From: Echiichthys vipera
Taxonomy: Eukaryota > Chordata > Actinopteri > Perciformes > Trachinidae
Length of the DNA: 64,000 bases
NCBI GenBank assembly: GCA_963691815.1
Contig: OY829659.1
Location: forward strand, 5,072,673-5,136,672
Reading direction: 5' to 3'
Part shown: one piece after another, positions 11,728-41,903 of the stretch
How the letters are laid out: each line of letters opens with the position of its first letter
How positions within the stretch are numbered: the first letter of the stretch is position 1
Translations under genes and position numbers: made by a program
Notes under the pieces: model-generated
The model's database searches: none
Told to the model about the DNA's origin: nothing
What the model saw: only the letters and a program-made list of their open reading frames with translations

Positions 11728-13050
11728 CGACCAATCACAGCAACGGAAACATGACCTACAACCAATCACAGCAACTAAACATGACCTACAACCAATCACA
11801 GCAACTAAACATGACCTACGACCAATCACAGCAACGGAAACATGACCTACAACCAATCACAGCAACTAAACATGACCTACGACCAATCACAGCAACTAAA
11901 CATGACCTACAACCAATCACAGCAACTAAAACATGACCTACAACCAATCACAGCAACCTAACGTGACCTACGACCAATCACAGCAACTAAACATGACCTA
12001 CGACCAATCACAGCAACTAAACATGACCTACAACCAATCACAGCAACTAAACACGACCTACAACCAATCACAGCAACTAAACATGACCTACAACCAATCA
12101 CAGCAACTAAACACGACCAACAACCAATCACAGCAACTAAACATGACCTACGACCAATCACAGCAACCAAACATGACCTACAACCAATCACAGCAACTAA
12201 ACATGACCTACAACCAATCACAGCAACTAAATATGACCTACAACCAATCACAGCAACTAAACACGACCAACAACCAATCACAGCAACCAAACTTGACCTA
12301 CAACCAATTACAGCAACTAAACATGACCTACAACCAATCACAGCAACTAAACATGACCTACGACCAATCACAGCAACTAAACATGACCTACAACCAATCA
12401 CAGCAACTAAACGTGACCTACAACCAATCACAGCAACTAAACATGACCTACAACCAATCACAGCAACTAAACATGACCTACAACCAATCACAGCAACAGA
12501 AACATGACCTACAACCAATCACAGCAACTAAAACATGACCTACGACCAATCACAGCAACTAAACATGACCTACAACCAATCACAGCAACAGAAACATGAC
12601 CTACAACCAATCACAGCAACTAAAACATGACCTACGACCAATCAGAGCAACTTAACATGACCTACAACCAATCACAGCAACTAAACATGACCTACAACCA
12701 ATCACAGCAACTAAACATGACCTACAACCAATCACAGCAACTAAAACATGACCTACAACCAATCACAGCAACTAAACATGACCTACAACCAATCACAGCA
12801 ACTAAACATGACCTACAACCAATCACAGCAACTAAACATGACCTACAACCAATCACAGCAACTAAACATGACCTACAACCAATCACAGCAACTTAACATG
12901 ACCTACAACCAATCACAGCAACTAAACATGACCTACAACCAATCACAGCAACTAAACATGACCTACAACCAATCACAGCAACTAAACATGACCTACAACC
13001 AATCACAGCAACTAAACGTGACCTACAACCAATCACAGCAACTAAACATG
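11728..13050. repeat. 30-bp satellite carrying a CCAAT box in each unit
   Basis: About 44 copies of a 30-bp unit (ATGACCTACAACCAATCACA then GCAACTAAAC), mostly 0-3 differences from consensus. Each unit holds ACCAATCA, an NF-Y type CCAAT box, and TGACCT, a nuclear-receptor half-site in reverse. As 30 is a multiple of three, frames stay open for up to 201 codons; I regard these as non-coding. It lies in siah2 intron 1, about 0.7-2 kb from the start codon. Confidence 0.97.
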
Positions 13051-13152
13051 ATATATATATATAAATATATATACACAGTTAATGTATATATTCTTATTAC
13101 TTCTGCTACTTTGTCTGTGGGTTTAAATTATTTGTATTGTTCGAAAACTTCC

Positions 13153-13181
13153 AAATAAAAGTATTAAAACAAAAAAAAAAA
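13153..13181 (+). other. AATAAA plus A-tract, possible retroposed 3' end
   Basis: AATAAA at about 13153 is followed within about 15 bases by an 11-A run, at the far end of the 30-bp array. This looks like the tail of a plus-strand retroposon or transcript. No gene precedes it. Confidence 0.35.
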
Positions 13182-13239
13182 CAACACAAACTCAACTTTT
13201 GTTTTGGTCCTCCGTGACGTCATACACCAGAAGCAGGAA

Positions 13240-13263
13240 GTGTGTGTGTGTGTGTGTGCGCAC
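13240..13263 (-). repeat. (CA)n tract abutting the siah2 splice donor
   Basis: On the minus strand the intron starts GTGCGC and continues directly as CA repeats for about 18 bases. See the findings for a possible effect on splicing. Confidence 0.9.
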
Positions 13264-13737
13264 CTTGCAGGGGAACGGCAGCGTGGACGCCACCTTCTCC
13301 ATGGCCAGGTTCCGGATGCTGGGGGACAGCGGGCCCCTGCAGGTCGGGCAGCAGCTCAGCTTCTGGCGGCACTGGTTGCACACCAGGTGACCCGCCTGGC
13401 ACTGCAGGATGGGCGGCAGCACGTAGTCGAAGCACACCGGGCACTCGAACAGCGCGGTGAGCTCCGGGGACTGTCCGCCGGGCAGAGCCAGGGACACGGA
13501 CACAGCGGCGGGGGCGGAGGGGGCAGGAGCCGCGGCTCCTCCAGACCCGATCACGGAGCTCACACCGGCGGCTGCCGCCACTGCTGCGGCCGCGGCTGCT
13601 GCTGCCGCGGCGGCTGCGGCTCCTCCGGACCCCCCGTGCTTCCCTCCAGTTACTTTCCCGGCCCCGAGTCCTCCTCCACCCCCGGCCCCGAGTCCTCCAG
13701 CCCCGGCCCCGGCTCCGGCTGAGGACGGACGGCTCAT
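13264..13737 (-). CDS. siah2: siah2-like E3 ubiquitin ligase, coding exon 1 (partial gene)
   Basis: SIAH proteins are cytosolic/nuclear RING E3 ligases that use a C-terminal substrate-binding domain to send targets to the proteasome. This exon encodes 158 codons: start MSRPSS, as in vertebrate SIAH2, a Gly/Ala-rich head with an uninterrupted run of 13 Ala (residues 40-52), then the RING finger. The zinc ligands are visible as C99, C102, C113, H117, C120, C123, C130 and C133. The segment CFDYVLPPILQCQAGHLVCN is characteristic of SIAH. The exon ends in phase 0 after FPCK at an AAG/GTGCGC donor (GT at 13263-13262), where the known gene has its single coding intron. The zinc-finger and substrate-binding exon should lie at lower coordinates on the minus strand, but no open frame for it exists between 1 and 13263, so the intron is longer than 13 kb or the gene is broken. 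siah1 is less likely because of the long N-terminal head and the MSRPSS start. Confidence 0.93.
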
Positions 13738-13930
13738 GTTCCAGCTGCGGTCCGTCTCAGCGGGTGTTTACTCCCGGTCCGTCCGTCGTCGCTCCTCCCG
13801 GTCCCCCGGAGACCCAACATGGCGGCGGCAGGTTTGTATCGCCTGCCACCGCCCCCAGTGGACGCTACGTCACAGATTGACAGCGCGCTCAGCCAATCAG
13901 AGAGTGGAGTCGTGTCATGACGTCATGTGC
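13738..13930 (-). promoter_or_regulatory. CpG-rich siah2 promoter/5' UTR with YY1, CCAAT and CRE motifs
   Basis: Directly upstream of the siah2 start codon the sequence is GC- and CpG-rich. It holds a YY1-type motif (CCAACATGGCGGC, 13814-13826), a CRE-like TACGTCA (about 13866-13872), a CCAAT box (about 13893-13897) and a perfect CRE palindrome TGACGTCA (13918-13925). This motif set is typical of TATA-less housekeeping promoters. Beyond 13930 the sequence turns abruptly AT-rich, which marks the edge of the likely CpG island. No TATA box or transcription start can be fixed from sequence. Confidence 0.6.
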
Positions 13931-13934
13931 GGAA

Positions 13935-14225
13935 ATAAATTAATAAACATTACTTTATTTTTATTTATTTATTGTTTTTTCGTGTTTAAAAATCTTTATT
14001 TTATGTCAAATATTTATAAAAAATATTTTATTTAGTTTAATTGATTTGGCAACAAAGTGACAGTGAAATTAAAATCTTTAATAAATTAATAAACATCTTT
14101 CTCTATTTTTATTTATTTATAGTTTATTCGTGTTTAAAAGTCTTGATTTTTATATTTTTTTAAATATTTTATTTACTTTAATTGATTTATCAACAAAGTG
14201 ACAGTGAAATTAAAAAGCTTTAATG
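13935..14225. repeat. 141-bp tandem duplication in AT-rich DNA
   Basis: CAACAAAGTGACAGTGAAAT occurs at 14050 and 14191, and the surrounding ~140 bp (TAATAAACAT, TTTATTTATTTAT, GTGTTTAAAA) are duplicated with scattered changes. The rest of 14226-14960 is AT-rich with a (CA)n at 14298-14324 and no gene. Confidence 0.8.
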
Positions 14226-14298
14226 AATCAATAAAAAGTGAAATTAATAAATAAATTAATTAATTGAATTAAACATTAAATATCATAGTGTGATTCAT

Positions 14299-14334
<36 letters not shown>

Positions 14335-14960
14335 TATTTATATTAAGTGTTATTCATATATATTTGTTAGTCAAGAACACAGCATTTGTATTAAAGATCA
14401 TGTTCTGTCATAAATCATAAAGTCAGAGTTTGCTCTTTTCCTGCTCCATGTGTAGAATATATAAGTATGTATATAATATTATATCATATTATAAGTATGT
14501 ATATGTATAAATATATATATGTATGTGTATAAGTGTCCTGAGAAAACTGTGGTTTTGATTTGGCACCGAAAATGAAATAAAATAGAAATTAAATCCATTT
14601 TTTTCTCCTTTTACTGAATCGTTCTGTTCCCGTCTCTGTTCATCTTCATTTCTCTGCAGAAGAAGTTTCATGTTTGAATTATTTAATTACATTTTTAATT
14701 ATTAAAATATGTTCTTGTTTCTATTTAAATATTCTCTTGTTTTTTTTCATGTTTTTCATGTTTCATATATTTTTTTATTTGACTCATTTTAAAGAAAAAA
14801 TGAGGAAATAATTCACAGGGACTGAAATATTTACGTCCATGAAGAAAATACAGTTATCACGTGTCTGTGGCGCCTCTCAGTGGACGAACGCCTCAACTCT
14901 CCTTATTCCTTTATTCCCTCAGAATGACACAAGTTTTTAGTTTTGCTCCAGTTCATCTCA

Positions 14961-15360
14961 GCTCCAGCCTCTGGTCCTGGATCAGGTCTCAGGGGCAGCA
15001 GCTCCAGCCTCTGATCCTGGATCAGGTCTCAGGGGCAGCAGCTCCAGCCTCTGGTCCTGGATCAGGTCTCAGGGGCAGCAGCTCCAGCCTCTGATCCTGG
15101 ATCAGGTCTCAGGGGCAGCAGCTCCAGCCTCTGATCCTGGATCAGGTCTCGGGGGCAGCAGCTCCAGCCTCTGATCCTGGATCAGGTCTCGGGGGCAGCA
15201 GCTCCAGCCTCTGGTCCTGGTTCAGGTCTCAGGGGCAGCAGCTCCAGCCTCTGGTCCTGGATCAGGTCTCAGGGGCAGCAGCTCCAGCCTCTGGTCCTGG
15301 ATCAGGTCTCCGGGGCAGCAGCTCCAGCCTCTGATCCTGGATCAGGTCTCAGGGGCAGCA
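14961..15360. repeat. ten-copy 40-bp minisatellite at a LINE end
   Basis: Exactly ten 40-bp units (GCTCCAGCCTCTGGTCCTGG then ATCAGGTCTC and AGGGGCAGCA). The last half-unit GGGGCAGCAGCTCCAGC is continuous with the terminal sequence of the LINE fragment that follows. Confidence 0.95.
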
Positions 15361-15650
15361 GCTCCAGCAGGGGACCCCAAACTTCCCTTTCGCGGGCCAC
15401 ATTAACCAGCTCTAACTGGGGGATCCTGAGGCGTTCCCAGGCCAGTGTGGAGATCTAATCTCTCCACCTGGTCCTGGGTCTTCCCCGAGGCCTCCTCCCA
15501 GCTGGACGTGCCTGGAACACCTCCCTAGGGAGGCGCCCAGGGTTCATCCTTACTAGATGATCCTGAACCACCTCAACTGGCTCCTTTCAACACAAAGTAG
15601 CAGCGGCTCTACTCCGAGTTCCTCACGGATGCTGAACTTCTCCCCCTGCT
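15361..15650 (-). mobile_element. LINE 3' end fragment (family 1)
   Basis: Read on the minus strand it encodes broken pieces of the C-terminal region of a non-LTR reverse transcriptase (QLRWF..., then GRPRTRW-type text) and ends in the GAAGTTTGGGGTCCCCTGCT terminus. Near-identical copies lie at 50020-50400, 58948-59225 and 60155-60462. Positions 15650-16107 hold only a (TAA)n run and no gene. Confidence 0.8.
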
Positions 15651-16107
15651 CCAGTTTAACATCATAATAATAATAATAATAATAATCAGAGTGTGTAAAA
15701 ACCACGATCTTCAGGCTGAATTCAAACTTTAAATGATTTTAGAATAAAGGAAGTGATCACTGAGCTGCAGTTCATGTTTATGTCATTAATGTTGTTGCTG
15801 TGTATTAAACTCAGTGTGGCTCGTTCCCCGGCTGCCTCTGTGACTCTTCAGCTGCTCAAAGGAAACAAACATCCTCTTTAAAGAGTTATTAGAAAATATA
15901 GAAACCAGAGAAGATGCAGATGTTGTTTCCTGCTCTCTGGTGACTCAGTGATGAAGGAGCCGTGGATTCATTTGGCTGCGTTCATTAAAGGTCGTTTCAA
16001 TGTCGGCCAGCTGCACGGGCGCCGCGTCAACAATAAACTGAGTTGCATTATCCTGATTACCCCAGCAACAACAACCGCAGGGGCAGTTCTGCTTCCTGAC
16101 CATCTGG

Positions 16108-16705
16108 GGGCCACACTCCCACTGTGCCTCCGTCCCGTGCCCCGTGCTTTAGGGTCCTTGTCCCCCCCTCCAGGCCCGTTTGTACTCACACTACCTGGGC
16201 CTCGGAGAATGCTTCTTGCTGCCTATACGTCATCACGCCGTAACACGTCACACGCATTGATGACGTCATGGCGATGCGTGGCTTTGTTTCCAGATCTTTC
16301 CGTAGACCTCGGAGTTTTTGTGCGTCTTGTCGACTGTTTTTGAATCTTTTCATCGACCAAATCTGCAGTAAACACTCCACCTCCGCATCACACCAACGTG
16401 AACCTTTCACCGCCATTGTTTGAAATGTCCGCGCATGGTCCCTCCTTCTTTTTTCTACGTCCCAACAGGCGCACAGGAAATGAGCTCAGAACCGCCGTAG
16501 GCCTCGTGCTCGTACACGTGCGCACGCTCGTGCTCGTACACGTGCAAACGTGCTTTACTAAAGCCCACCTCTCCCAAACGGGCCGTGGACGGCAAGCGTG
16601 CCGCTCCTAGACGCGGTACGGTTGCACTCACACTGGTCAAAGGAACCAGACTTTAGCCGTGAGACGTGCTGGGGCACGGGACGGAGGCACAGTGGGAGGG
16701 CGCCC
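16108..16705 (-). mobile_element. Harbinger-like 597-bp family, copy B
   Basis: Full-length copy with an intact 76-codon minus ORF at 16186-16416 (MAVKGSRWCDAEVECLLQIW...). Right terminus GGGCGCCC followed by TTA; the left terminus is degraded. Confidence 0.9.
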
Positions 16706-17220
16706 TTAGTATTGGTATTAAGAGTACCAGGTCGTATCCACACCTGTGTAGAACGTGGAACCACGCCGTCCTGCCCTGATGACGTGTTTCCCTGCTTGAC
16801 TCTGGTGTTCAGAGCCGTCCTCCTGTCTCCGCGTTATGAAACAGTGTGTGGTCAGAGTCTGGCTCCGTATCTGGTCCTGTTGGCCGCTGTAGTCGGGCTC
16901 TGGCCCCCGGCCCGCCGGAGAGGCTCTTACTGTTATTTAAAGAATGGTCTGACAGCAGCGTCCCGGCTCAATTAACCTTCAGACGCCTTTAAGAAGAAGA
17001 AGCTGTTTGAGCAGAAAGAGAGAGAGAGAGAAAGGTGCTCGGGGAGAGCGACGCTGGGAGGGTTTACTGAGTGGAGCTCAGACGTTTCTGTGATTTTAAA
17101 ATAAAACGGTTTCTGTTGGGAAGACGAGTCAGTGACAGCGTGGTGCGGGTTCAATTCCATTAAATTAATAAATGAAACATTCAGTTTTTATTCTCCACAC
17201 AGCTCAAGACTTTACGCCTG
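16706..17220. other. no gene seen
   Basis: Unique-looking sequence with a short (GA)n at about 17018. Neither strand gives a recognisable protein. Confidence 0.5.
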
Positions 17221-17229
17221 CCGATGTGT

Positions 17230-17720
17230 CGTTACGTGACGCTGGGTCACTTTACACTGCCTCACTTTACGCTGGGTCACGTTACGCTGGGACACTTTAC
17301 GCTGCGCTGCGTCTCGTTGCGAAACGATACGTTGCGAAATGTTGCAAAATCTTGCGATGCAATATGTTGCGATACATTGCGATATGTTGCGAAGCGGTAC
17401 GTTATGTTGCGATGCAATATGGTGCGCTACGTTGAGTTGCGCTACGTTGAGTTGCGCTACGTTGAGTTGCGCTACGTTGAGTTGTGATACATTGCGAAGC
17501 GATACATTATGTTGAAAAATGTTGCGCTACTTTGCGATGAGTTGCGTTACGTTGAGTTGCGTTACGTTGAGTTGCGTTACGTTGAGTCGCGTTACGTTGA
17601 GTCGCGTTACGTTGAGTCGCGTTACGTTGAGTCGCGTTACGTTGAGTCGCGTTACGTTGAGTTGCCTTACGTTGAGTTGCGTTACGTTGAGTTGCGTTAC
17701 GTTGAGTTGCGATACGTTGC
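17230..17720. repeat. 15-bp minisatellite with degenerate flank
   Basis: The core at 17412-17716 repeats GTTGCGTTACGTTGA (15 bp, five codons per unit, so frames stay open). The left part is a diverged version with GCTGGGTCAC and TTGCGATAC blocks. Not coding. Confidence 0.93.
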
Positions 17721-17884
17721 TTTATTCTACTTTTAAAGACGAACTTCAGCTCAAATCTCTTTTCTTAAACAGGAAATCTTCTCACATGTTTGTGACACAA
17801 CTGTGAAACAAGAACAAACTAAACTTCTGTGGTTTCTGAAATAACGTGTGACTCTCTTCTTTGTCTTCTTGTTATCTCTGAGAT

Positions 17885-17885
<1 letters not shown>

Positions 17886-17916
<31 letters not shown>
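17886..17916. repeat. (CA)n microsatellite
   Basis: A perfect run. The rest of 17730-18520 contains no gene; 18112-18240 resembles the (TTGAATT)n-tailed element. Confidence 0.93.
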
Positions 17917-17918
<2 letters not shown>

Positions 17919-18520
17919 GTGGAAATGAATTCCATTATAAAGAAAAGAGGAGGAGTTCTGACTCTTTGACTTCGTCTCCTCTGCGTCTGACGGCCAATTT
18001 ACTTCCTGCTAATCCGTTAATCTGCTCTCAGCGTCTGAAATTCACTTTTCACACTCTGTTTATTGTTTATCCACGGATCTTTGAGTGGCAGCTGTTTCCA
18101 TCACAGTAACGGCATCAATTCAATTCAATTTCAATTCAAGTTATCTCAGGACACTAGGTAAAACTAGGTAAAGACCAAACTCTATGACTTTATTTATGAT
18201 TTACAGAGACAACAATCATCAGACATCAACATCAGAGGACGGAGCACAGATTATTATAATAACAACATGACTGGAGTAAATATTGCGCGGTTCTCTGCAT
18301 CAGGACGTAGTCCGCGGTGAACTGTGGTGATGATGGAACCGTAAAGGAACAGTGTGACAGATGTTCTTGTGATGAGTAGATTTTAAACACCCGGTTGACT
18401 TTTGTAGTTTAATGAAGGTAAAAGACCAAAACAGAGAAAAACCAGACTATTGTTGTGTTCCTGTCACGTTCACACAGACGTCATTTCAGCATCTGACACT
18501 ACTAACGACTGAACACCTGA

Positions 18521-19520
18521 CATGAGCTAGTGTTAGCTTCATTTAGCATCAGGACATGAGCTAGTGTTAGCTTCATTTAGCATCAGGACATGAGCTAGTG
18601 TTAGCTTCATTTAGCATCAGGACATGAGCTAGTGTTGGCTTCATTTAGCATCAGGACAGGCGCTAGTGTTAGCTTCATTTAGCATCAGGACAGGCGCTAG
18701 TGTTAGCTTCATTTAGCATCAGGACATGAGCTAGTGTTAGCTTCATTTAGCATCAGGACATGAGCTAGTGTTAGCTTCATTTAGCATCAGGACATGAGCT
18801 AGTGTTGGCTTCATTAAGCATCAGGACATGAGCTAGTGTTAGCTCCATTTAGCATCAGGACACAAGCTAGTTTTGGCTTCATTTAGCATCAGGACAGAAG
18901 CTAGTGTTGGCTTCATTTAGCATCAGGACACAAGCTAGTTTTGGCTTCATTTAGCATCAGGACAGAAGCTAGTGTTAGCTTCATTTAGCATCAGGACAGA
19001 AGCTAGTGTTAGCTTCATTTAGCATCAGGATGTATGCTAGCGTTAGCTTCATTTAGCATCAGGACATGAGCTAGTGTTAGCTTCATTTAGCATCAGGATG
19101 TATGCTAGCATTAGCTTCATTTAGCATCAGGACATGAGCTAGTGTTAGCTTCATTTAGCATCAGGACATGAGCTAGTGTTAGCTTCATTGAGCATCAGGA
19201 CATGAGCTAGTGTTAGCTTCATTCAGCATCAGGATGTATGCTAGCGTTAGCTTCATTTAGCATCAGGACATGAGCTAGTGTTAGCTTCATTTAGCATCAG
19301 GGCATGAGCTAGTGTTAGCTTCATTGAGCATCAGGACATGAGCTAGTGTTAGCTTCATTTAGCATCAGGATGTATGCTAGCGTTAGCTTCATTTAGCATC
19401 AGGACATGAGCTAGTGTTAGCTAAACTTAGCATCAGGACATGAGCCAGCGTTAGTTTAATTTAGCATCAGGACAGAAGCTAGTGTTAGCTTCATTTAGCA
19501 TCAGGACAGGAGCTAGCATT
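18521..19520. repeat. 34-bp satellite, about 29 copies
   Basis: Unit CATGAGCTAGTGTTAGCTTC then ATTTAGCATCAGGA. Variants with ACAGAAG, ACAGGCG or TGTATG recur in blocks, indicating unit-group duplication. It lies upstream of chrna10 exon 1. Confidence 0.97.
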
Positions 19521-19828
19521 GAGTCCCCATTGTTGCTGGACTGTGTGTTGACGTGTGGGGGAGTTGAAGTCGTCACCTGATGTGTTCGAGGTCCACGCAG
19601 CTTCTGGTTCCTGTTACAAAATAATCAGACAAGAGGTCGCACCTTTAATATTTAACGACCTGAGTAAACAAACAAAGCACCAATGGGCTCCTTCCACTGT
19701 AATGGACTTTACTATGAGAGGAGCTGGTACAGGGGCCAGTAGGTAAGTCTTTAAAACACTCTTTAATAAACTCTGGCTTCACTAACTACGCTGATGACGC
19801 TTTGTTGTGTGTGTAGGGACTCTTCTCA

Positions 19829-19935
19829 TGTGTGTGTGTGTGTGTGTGTGTGTAGGGACTCTTCTCATGCTGCTGCAGAGGTTTGCTGTTATTTTCAGCA
19901 GCTTTAGTGGTTAAAAAAGACCTTTGAATGCCTTC
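19829..19935 (+). repeat. (TG)n inside a dispersed repeat copy
   Basis: TAGGGACTCTTCTCATG is present twice around a (TG)n run, followed by CTGCTGCAGAGGTTTGCTGT to GAATGCCTTCACCGT, which matches 24283-24365. Confidence 0.75.
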
Positions 19936-20057
19936 ACCGTAGAACAGACGCAGAACGATCGTTTTAATCACTGCAGCTTTAATTTGAATGAAACTGGAGC
20001 AAACTTGAGCCGGTGTGTGGCACTAACGACCCCTCATACACCAGCGACCACTGCACC

Positions 20058-20061
<4 letters not shown>

Positions 20062-20110
<49 letters not shown>
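20062..20110. repeat. (CA)n microsatellite upstream of chrna10
   Basis: A 49-bp run followed by (CT)n, about 170 bases before the exon 1 ATG; a (TAA)n tract fills 20205-20265. No TATA box is evident between them. Confidence 0.95.
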
Positions 20111-20112
<2 letters not shown>

Positions 20113-20276
20113 AGCTCTCTCTCTCTCTCTCAGTGTGTCTCATCCTCTCAGCTCGTTGGTCACATGTCGGCTCCTCTGTGATCGCAGCATTGATCATTAT
20201 TTATAATATAATAACATAATAATATTATAATAATATAATAATAATAATAATAATAATATAATAAAGTGTTGTGGTG

Positions 20277-39994
<19,718 letters not shown>

Positions 39995-40034
39995 TGGAGA
40001 TCCATCTTCAAAGGTTCACAAGAGAAGGAATAAT

Positions 40035-40040
40035 AATAAA
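40035..40040 (+). terminator. candidate chrna10 polyadenylation signal
   Basis: AATAAA lies 41 bases after the chrna10 stop codon within an A-rich stretch. It is the first canonical signal in the 3' flank; use is inferred. Confidence 0.45.
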
Positions 40041-41306
40041 ATATGCTCAAAAAGAAATAATTTAAGGTTCCCATTAAATCTAAATACAGTCTTAATTTCA
40101 CGAAACAAAGGAAAAATGAGGGTTTTTGTTCAAATCGTTAAAAAGTTCAGGTGAGTCTAAAGGTTCAATCCATGATTTGTGTGTACAGCCGTAAATCTTT
40201 ACTCTCCGTGTTAGCAAACAATGATCGCAACCAGAGTTTAAAATGTAGATGTGTGGGTTCAGGGGTGCAGATCATAACTTAAGCAGCCTCGTGAGCACAT
40301 CCTGATCTCTGAGCTCCAGAGACCAAATCGATCAGCGCTGGATTTGAGGCAGGTTCAAGTTCGACACCAACGCACGTAAATCCAACCTGATCTAGCCACA
40401 TTTCCAGACAGTGGTAGCGCTAATTCTGTTAGCCGCTCACTAACTCTTTGTTCTCTGGATCCTTCTGTTGAATATGGACCGGGCTCCTGAAATTGGGCCT
40501 TTGATCCGTAAAGTCACGTTAAACACAAAGGGAAAATCTCCTTTACCCACATGTTGTTTCCTTTCTGAGCTTTGCCTCCACACTGTTAGCACGTCACACG
40601 CTTCACTCATCTGATTGGTTGGTTTGGCCCGTGTGTTGGTGACAGACAGATGGTTCATCCAATCAGAAACCAGGATTTTCACCCCTTCACATTAAATAAT
40701 CTTAGTTTCATAAAAAGATGAATTCACAAACATGTACGGAAACACTACGTCTAGAACGTTCCTGTTCTTACGTTGCTACGACTGCTGCAAAATGGTGGAT
40801 AAACATTTCATTTCCTGTTAATTTTTCACAATAAAAGTCCTCCCTAACCAGGATTTTTTACCCCTTCATAAAAGATCTTTAAACCAGAGTTCAGATGGAT
40901 CTGCTGAGACCATGAGGATCAGTCCATTTGGAGGAGTCAGGCATGTAGTTCTTCTCACCGTCTTCCTTTTCTCCCAGTGCGTGGGACTACGTTATGCATG
41001 ATTAGCTGATACGTTTGAATATCAAACTATGAAGCCCTTTTTACCAGCGTCTGTGTAAGAAACAACCGTTCACTTGTGTTGTTGTGGAGGAGCAGAGATG
41101 AACGTGGAGTCAGAAATATATTAGTCAAACATTATTTTTTCCATTATTTCTTTTTAGATGTGAATCTAAATTGTGAAGAATGTGAAGTCTGAAAATACAT
41201 TTGTTCAATTTTAAATAAATTAGGGTTTTTATTGAGGGAAAACATCTGCAACAGATTCCTCACACCAAACACAGATTTGCCATATTCAAGTCGAAATGTC
41301 TGTTAA
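40041..41306. other. chrna10 3' flank, with a dispersed repeat at 40438-40560
   Basis: No gene. CCGCTCACTAACTCTTTGTT through AATTGGGCCTTTGATCCGTA recurs at 48643-48760, a two-copy dispersed repeat of about 120 bp. Confidence 0.6.
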
Positions 41307-41903
41307 GGGCGCCCTTCCACTGTGCGTGCGTCCCGTGCCCCGTGCTTTAGGGTCCTTGTCCCCCCCTCCAGGCCCGTTTGTACTCACACTACCTGGGCCT
41401 CGGAGAATGCTTCTTGCTGCCTATACTTCATCACGCCGTAACACGTCACACGCATTGATGACGTCATGGCGATGCGTGGCTTTGTTTCCAGATCTTTCCG
41501 TAGACCTCTGAGTTTTTGTGCGTCTTGTCGACTGTTTTTGAATCTTTTCATCGACCAAATCTGCAGTAAACACTCCACCTCCGCATCACACCAACGTGAA
41601 CCTTTCACCGCCATTGTTTGAAATGTCCGCGCATGGTCCCTCCTTCTTTTTTCTACGTCCCAACAGGCGCACAGGAAATGACCTCAGAACCGCCGTAGGC
41701 CTCGTGCTCGTACACGTGCGCACGCTCGTGCTCGTACATGTGCAAACGTGCTTTACTAAAGCCCACCTCTCCCAAACGGGCCGTGGACGGCAAGCGTGCC
41801 GCTCCTAGACGTGGTACGGTTGCACTCACACTGATCAAAGGAACCAGACTTTAGCCGTGAAACGTGCTGGGGCACGGTACGGAGGCACAGTGGGAGGGCG
41901 CCC
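41307..41903 (-). mobile_element. Harbinger-like 597-bp family, copy F (intact)
   Basis: 597 bp flanked by TAA on both sides (41304-41306 and 41904-41906). Intact minus ORF at 41384-41614, with one Thr-to-Lys change relative to copy E. Confidence 0.95.

Noticed and set aside
11728..13050. CRISPR-like array (about 30-bp repeats)
   Set aside because: The units are directly adjacent with no spacers, and the context is a vertebrate intron.
11933..13158. Long plus-strand frames of a 10-residue Asn/Gln-rich repeat, seemingly a glycosylated or amyloid-like repeat protein
   Set aside because: The frame is open only because the 30-bp satellite unit is three-divisible and lacks stops. There is no signal peptide, no splice context and no unique domain, and the minus frames are equally open.
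1..13263. Siah2 exon 2 on the minus strand
   Set aside because: Looked for residues expected after FPCK and for the SIAH C-terminal region; no frame matches.
16186..16416. 76-codon frames repeated in several places as a host gene family
   Set aside because: They lie inside a transposon with inverted ends and target duplications and are broken in several copies, so they are annotated as part of the element.
16398..16610. 70-codon frame antisense to the previous one, also recurring in each copy
   Set aside because: A shadow frame in the same element with no domain.
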